Shown one piece after another: positions 61,744 to 64,000 of a DNA stretch of 64,000 nucleotides. The position numbers and the translations under genes are program-made. The stretch covers positions 154,076 to 218,075 of the forward strand of contig CAXBIS010000003.1 in NCBI GenBank assembly GCA_963975885.1, given 5' to 3'. Source of the DNA: Pseudazoarcus sp963975885 (GTDB lineage: Bacteria; Pseudomonadota; Gammaproteobacteria; Burkholderiales; Rhodocyclaceae). Under the pieces are notes generated by a model. It did not search any database. It saw nothing but the letters and a program-made list of their open reading frames with translations, and was not told the origin of the DNA. Each line of letters opens with the position of its first letter. The stretch's first letter is position 1.

Positions 61744-62136
61744 CTTGGTGAACTGGAACGCATAGCGCTCGCCGTCCCACTCAATAACTCGCCCAACAAG
61801 TTCCGCCCTCGAACTGAAGGCCTTTTTGATGCGACTTGCGTCCTCACCGGCTTCAACACGAGCGATTTCTTCGGTTCTCACAACAACGAGTCGTACCGTG
61901 GCTTTGGTGTCGAAGGCACGCGCCACGTTTTCACGGAACTCAGTGTTTCCGGGTCCATTCCACCTATTAACCGACCCTTCAAACTCTAGTGTCCCGGGAG
62001 GTGACTTCCGATAATGGTGCTCCCAGAGGCTGACTACGAGTGCACCGTCCGGAGCCCAAGCCGAAACGGACCAGTGAACATTCCGGAGCGCTGCTCCGTA
62101 TTTTTTGAACGCTTCTTTTATGCCGATGCGCGCCAT
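61738..62136 (-). CDS. Cassette-like hypothetical protein sharing a domain with the HNH protein
   Basis: 132 residues, no known domain recognised. The string SVSAWAPDGALVVSLWEHHY, then VNRWNGPGNTEFRENVARAF and a C-terminal IEWDGERYAFQF, line up with the first 120 residues of the HNH endonuclease at 62814-63539 (SWSFVNHDERFVIFGLWDIH; EKWSGPSRSQSLEHIRLV; GSGGWYALSYD). Seven bases before the ATG is ATTAGGC, one base from the integron core GTTAGGC. The stop lies inside GCCTAAC. It therefore resembles a single integron gene cassette. GC is lower than in the core genes. Confidence 0.65.
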   Translation of the reverse strand: MARIGIKEAFKKYGAALRNVHWSVSAWAPDGALVVSLWEHHYRKSPPGTLEFEGSVNRWNGPGNTEFRENVARAFDTKATVRLVVVRTEEIARVEAGEDASRIKKAFSSRAELVGRVIEWDGERYAFQFTKA

Positions 62137-62221
62137 CTTGTTGGCCTAATGGTGAAAAGGAGTCCCTGACGGGATCATGTCGAGACATTTATACAAATTA
62201 TTCCCCGGACACTCGATCAAG

Positions 62222-62340
62222 CCTTGCTTGTTGTACGACCTACCCCCGCTCGCGGGAGCGAGCACCATCGCGGCGTTTCAGTCCGCACAACGGCGCGCAA
62301 TTTTGTCGAGCGCAGGCGACGACGTCGGGAGTCCGTTTGG
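62222..62340 (-). mobile_element. Short transposase-element remnant, copy 2
   Basis: About 80 bases (62236-62320) match the antisense of the RAYT 3' region (compare 60764-60840: hairpin GCTCGC-nnnn-GCGAGC, then caccatcgc and gcgcgcaat). The sequence then passes almost directly into the terminal motif at 62339. The middle of the gene is absent, so this is an internally deleted copy. It encodes no transposase. Confidence 0.7.
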
Positions 62341-62367
62341 TATAAATTCTAGACCTGACCCCGATGA
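62339..62367 (-). repeat. Terminal motif, copy 2
   Basis: GGTATAAATTCTAGACCTGACCCCGATGA. Identical to copy 1 for the first 26 bases. A DUF1540-like reading frame begins immediately after it, without a start codon. Confidence 0.75.
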
Positions 62368-62589
62368 CTTGCCCTCGTCGGCGTAGCGGCGCTGACCGTT
62401 GGGTCGCTCGCCCATGCAGCAACGAAGGCGGAACCACGGCCCTCGGTGGTTGGCGCCTGTAGCGTGACCGACTGCAAGTTCAACGAGAACCACGAGTGTC
62501 ATGCCGGCACAATCGAAGTGCGCGTCGGCGCAGACGGCGCCGTGTGCGGCACGTACTCCCCCGAGGGGAGCAATCGTCCCCGTCCGTAG
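62368..62589 (+). pseudogene. 5'-truncated DUF1540-like secreted protein gene
   Basis: The plus-strand frame from 62368 to TAG at 62589 reads LALVGVAALTVGSLAHA, the core and cleavage region of a signal peptide. A Cys-rich domain follows with ACSVTDCKFNENHECHA and VRVGADGAVCGTYSPEG, the spacing of DUF1540 domains. There is no ATG, GTG or TTG before the signal peptide core: an in-frame TGA within the terminal motif precedes it. The start and the basic n-region were therefore lost at the junction with the mobile element. The domain itself is intact. Confidence 0.7.
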
Positions 62590-62628
62590 TCCCCTTAGCG
62601 AAGGTCTGTGCTGATACGGTATTCACTG
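62590..62628. other. Short spacer between pseudogene and remnant copy 3
   Basis: No gene or recognisable site; the sequence is not similar to the flank of the intact transposase. Confidence 0.5.
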
Positions 62629-62802
62629 TCCTGAAGTGCATACCGAAGTATTCGCCAATTTTCTGATAGCTGTAACCCCCTCTCGCGTGCGCGAGCACCA
62701 TCGCGGCGTTGCGCTCCCTACAACGGCGCGCAATCTCATCGAGTGACGGCGGCGGTCGGCGTTTCGCGTGGAGGAAGTTCACGTCCTCGCCGGACTACAT
62801 TT
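62629..62802 (-). mobile_element. Short transposase-element remnant, copy 3
   Basis: The minus strand still encodes the RAYT C-terminal extension: RRPPPSLDEIARRCRERNAA, VLAHARGGYSYQKIGEYFGM. It matches the intact protein almost residue for residue, and DNA similarity covers about 62629-62795 against 60718-60880. The sequence then goes into the terminal motif at 62803. About 650 bases of transposase coding sequence are missing, including the HUH and Tyr region, so it cannot move by itself. Confidence 0.8.
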
Positions 62803-62832
62803 GGGTATTAATGCTAGACCTGACCCCGATGA
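62803..62832 (-). repeat. Terminal motif, copy 3, overlapping the HNH gene stop
   Basis: GGGTATTAATGCTAGACCTGACCCCGATGA, with three differences from copies 1 and 2. Read on the minus strand it supplies the last codons and TAG stop of the HNH gene. Confidence 0.75.
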
Positions 62833-63539
62833 TTGCGATGATTGTGCAAAACTTCTATTAGATTCTCGACTCGCATCGGCGGATCGGTTTTATGCACTAT
62901 TGCATGGCAATTAGGACACAGTGGTTTCAAATCCCTTATTGGGTCGACCACATACTCCTTCTTAACTTCGGACAGAGGAACCTCATGGTGAACGTGTATG
63001 TATTCTTTTCCTATGTCACCATAAAACTTTTCAAATCTGAAATTACATATAAAGCACTTATATCCGTAATGATCTATGCATGCGGCACGTGCCCTGGGAT
63101 TTCTTTCATAAGCGTTAACAGAAATAACTGAGGTTGCACCTTCCAGGTAAACTTCAGGATTCGACACCTCTTCCGCGATGGCAGTTCTCTCTGCCGCATC
63201 ATAGCTTAGCGCATACCAACCCCCTGAGCCTTTAATCAATTTCTTATCTACCACGACGGGGTCAAACTCTTTGATTTTTGCACGACCTTCGTCAGTCTCC
63301 GTGTATTTCATCGAAAAAGTCTTTAAGCTATACCCCTCTTCATTCACCAACCTAATGTGTTCAAGAGATTGACTTCGACTTGGACCACTCCATTTTTCAT
63401 CAAAAATTAGTCCATTTTCATGTATATCCCACAATCCAAAAATAACAAATCTTTCATCGTGATTTACAAATGACCAACTCCAATTCCAGTTTTTGCAAGT
63501 TGCGCCTACCGACTCAATGAACTGTTTTCGACTCTGCAT
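62814..63539 (-). CDS. HNH endonuclease with novel N-terminal domain
   Basis: 241 residues. N-terminal about 120 residues resemble the cassette protein at 61738-62136. The C-terminal HNH nuclease has CFICNFRF, YIHVHHEVPLSEVKKEY and LKPLCPNCHAIVHK, giving the paired zinc cysteines and catalytic His. This layout is found in restriction-type nucleases that combine a reader domain with HNH; a defence role is inferred. AT-rich (near 40% GC) against about 66% in the core, so acquired. The last residues and stop lie in the repeat at 62803-62832, so the natural C-terminus may have been replaced. GGAG precedes the ATG. Confidence 0.82.
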   Translation of the reverse strand: MQSRKQFIESVGATCKNWNWSWSFVNHDERFVIFGLWDIHENGLIFDEKWSGPSRSQSLEHIRLVNEEGYSLKTFSMKYTETDEGRAKIKEFDPVVVDKKLIKGSGGWYALSYDAAERTAIAEEVSNPEVYLEGATSVISVNAYERNPRARAACIDHYGYKCFICNFRFEKFYGDIGKEYIHVHHEVPLSEVKKEYVVDPIRDLKPLCPNCHAIVHKTDPPMRVENLIEVLHNHRNHRGQV

Positions 63540-63676
63540 ATCGGCTCCAAGCTCATTAAATTACATCGAGGCCAGATTGATCCTTCCGGAGGACTTGGGG
63601 CATCTCACTCAGACCCGTAAAAATTCAAAAATTGGGCCAGATGCCAATTCTCTCTCGAAAGTTTGGAATGTAGCCC
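63540..63676. other. AT-rich gap upstream of the HNH gene
   Basis: No gene. It probably holds the HNH promoter on the minus strand; I do not see a clear -35/-10 pair or repeat. Confidence 0.4.
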
Positions 63677-63892
63677 TCAAACCATCTTGTAGTACAAATC
63701 CCATGCATCGATCGTCTCAAAATCGAGCACCCCATTTTCATCTTTCGGCGGATCGTACGTTGCCATCAAAACGTTTCGAAGCATGAACGGCATTTTGTGG
63801 ACTACATAGCCTGCACGTTGAAGTATGAGGCACCGCTCTCTTATCTTTCGAAAATATCGCTCTCGACGTTGGCGCCACCAGAAAGCGATCAA
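63677..63892 (-). CDS. Small membrane-anchored hypothetical protein
   Basis: 71 residues from a TTG at 63892: LIAFWWRQRRERYFRKI, then RAGYVVHKMPFMLRNVLMA and DENGVLDFETIDAWDLYYK. The same frame continues upstream without stop to about 63940 and encodes a hydrophobic run (LQGAVFGFALVAVGF) that would complete a membrane helix, but it offers no ATG, GTG or TTG there. The true start may be a rare codon, or the 5' end may be damaged. No family recognised. Low GC like the HNH gene. Confidence 0.4.
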   Translation of the reverse strand: MIAFWWRQRRERYFRKIRERCLILQRAGYVVHKMPFMLRNVLMATYDPPKDENGVLDFETIDAWDLYYKMV

Positions 63893-63970
63893 AAATCCAA
63901 CCGCAACCAGGGCGAATCCGAAAACAGCTCCTTGCAGAATAAAAATAGTGAATCAAGCCGGGAACCCCGG

Positions 63971-63998
63971 AGGCTCCAACTCTTGAGAAGATGGAGCC
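63971..63998. repeat. Small inverted repeat at the window edge
   Basis: GGCTCCA and TGGAGCC, seven bases each, about 13 bases apart. No T-run. It could be a terminator of a gene beyond the edge or part of a cassette recombination site; nothing further can be said. Confidence 0.35.
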
Positions 63999-64000
63999 AT

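Noticed and set aside
62177..62386. Plus-strand 69-codon frame across remnant copy 2
   Set aside because: It crosses the transposase remnant antisense and the terminal motif, so it is a chance frame.
1..64000. CRISPR arrays, rRNA or tRNA genes
   Set aside because: No regularly spaced direct repeats, and no rRNA or tRNA-like sequence was noticed when reading both strands. A tRNAscan-SE run would settle tRNAs.
61541..64000. A functional integron
   Set aside because: Only one cassette-like gene with a broken attC-like site is visible and no integron integrase gene is present in the window.

Overview
This is a GC-rich (roughly two thirds G+C), gene-dense chromosomal stretch from a Gram-negative proteobacterium. 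The RND efflux operon, outer-membrane lipoproteins, EnvZ/OmpR pair, monofunctional RelA, a MtiP-type phosphorylase and the order ompR-envZ-globin-yciI-bolA-ppiC fit a betaproteobacterium, probably Rhodocyclales (Azoarcus/Thauera-like). That placement is inference from gene content and order. Genes are packed into co-directional runs with 1-8 base overlaps (ATGA, GTGA or TTGA), so most runs are probably operons.

Layout. 1-666: 3' part of a methylthioinosine phosphorylase gene. 681-2968 (-): egtB-egtD for ergothioneine. 3169-9326 (-): three-part RND efflux operon with a small DUF4124-like protein at its end. 9500-11826 (-): LysR regulator and radA, with a perfect inverted repeat at the regulator promoter. 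11893-13801 (-): tsaB-rimI-type-4 uracil-DNA glycosylase. 14525-18521 (+): ompR-envZ-truncated globin, then yciI-bolA-parvulin. 18572-21740 (-): tatD-etfB-etfA-CbiM-like permease. 21769-27755: stress block with divergent ppx and ppk1 and convergent relA. 27851-30217 (+): DMT exporter, MtfA-like peptidase, host-attachment protein with a clear terminator. 30268-32012 (-): ispD-ispF-thpR. 32118-34582 (+): the AmmeMemoRadiSam triad. 34650-39437 (+): degenerate hydrolase-like protein, DUF2459-like lipoprotein, mfd. 39648-41551 (+): aroG-serB.

41623-47627 (+) is the most unusual chromosomal block. It holds a NeuD-like acetyltransferase, a stand-alone adenylation-carrier (NRPS-like) protein, an isopropylmalate-dehydrogenase-like enzyme and a single protein fusing an isochorismatase-type hydrolase to an aldehyde dehydrogenase. 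It looks like a compact small-molecule pathway that I cannot match to a known product. It is followed by an Hsp20 gene behind an FNR/Anr-type palindrome, yaaA, and a complete late biotin operon bioA-F-H-C-D (49224-53919).

53916-60581 is accessory but ordinary: SLC13 carrier, MAPEG protein, zinc-ribbon metallopeptidase, HD-GYP phosphodiesterase, extensin-like protein, secreted cupin and an M48 lipoprotein protease. From about 60660 to the end the sequence becomes patchy and, past 61550, clearly AT-richer. There is an intact REP-associated (Y1) transposase, two shorter copies that keep only the transposase 3' end plus a shared terminal motif, a DUF1540-like gene with its start removed at one such terminus, an integron-cassette-like gene with half an attC-like site, and an HNH endonuclease whose N-terminal domain resembles the cassette protein. 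This is an actively rearranged insertion hotspot.
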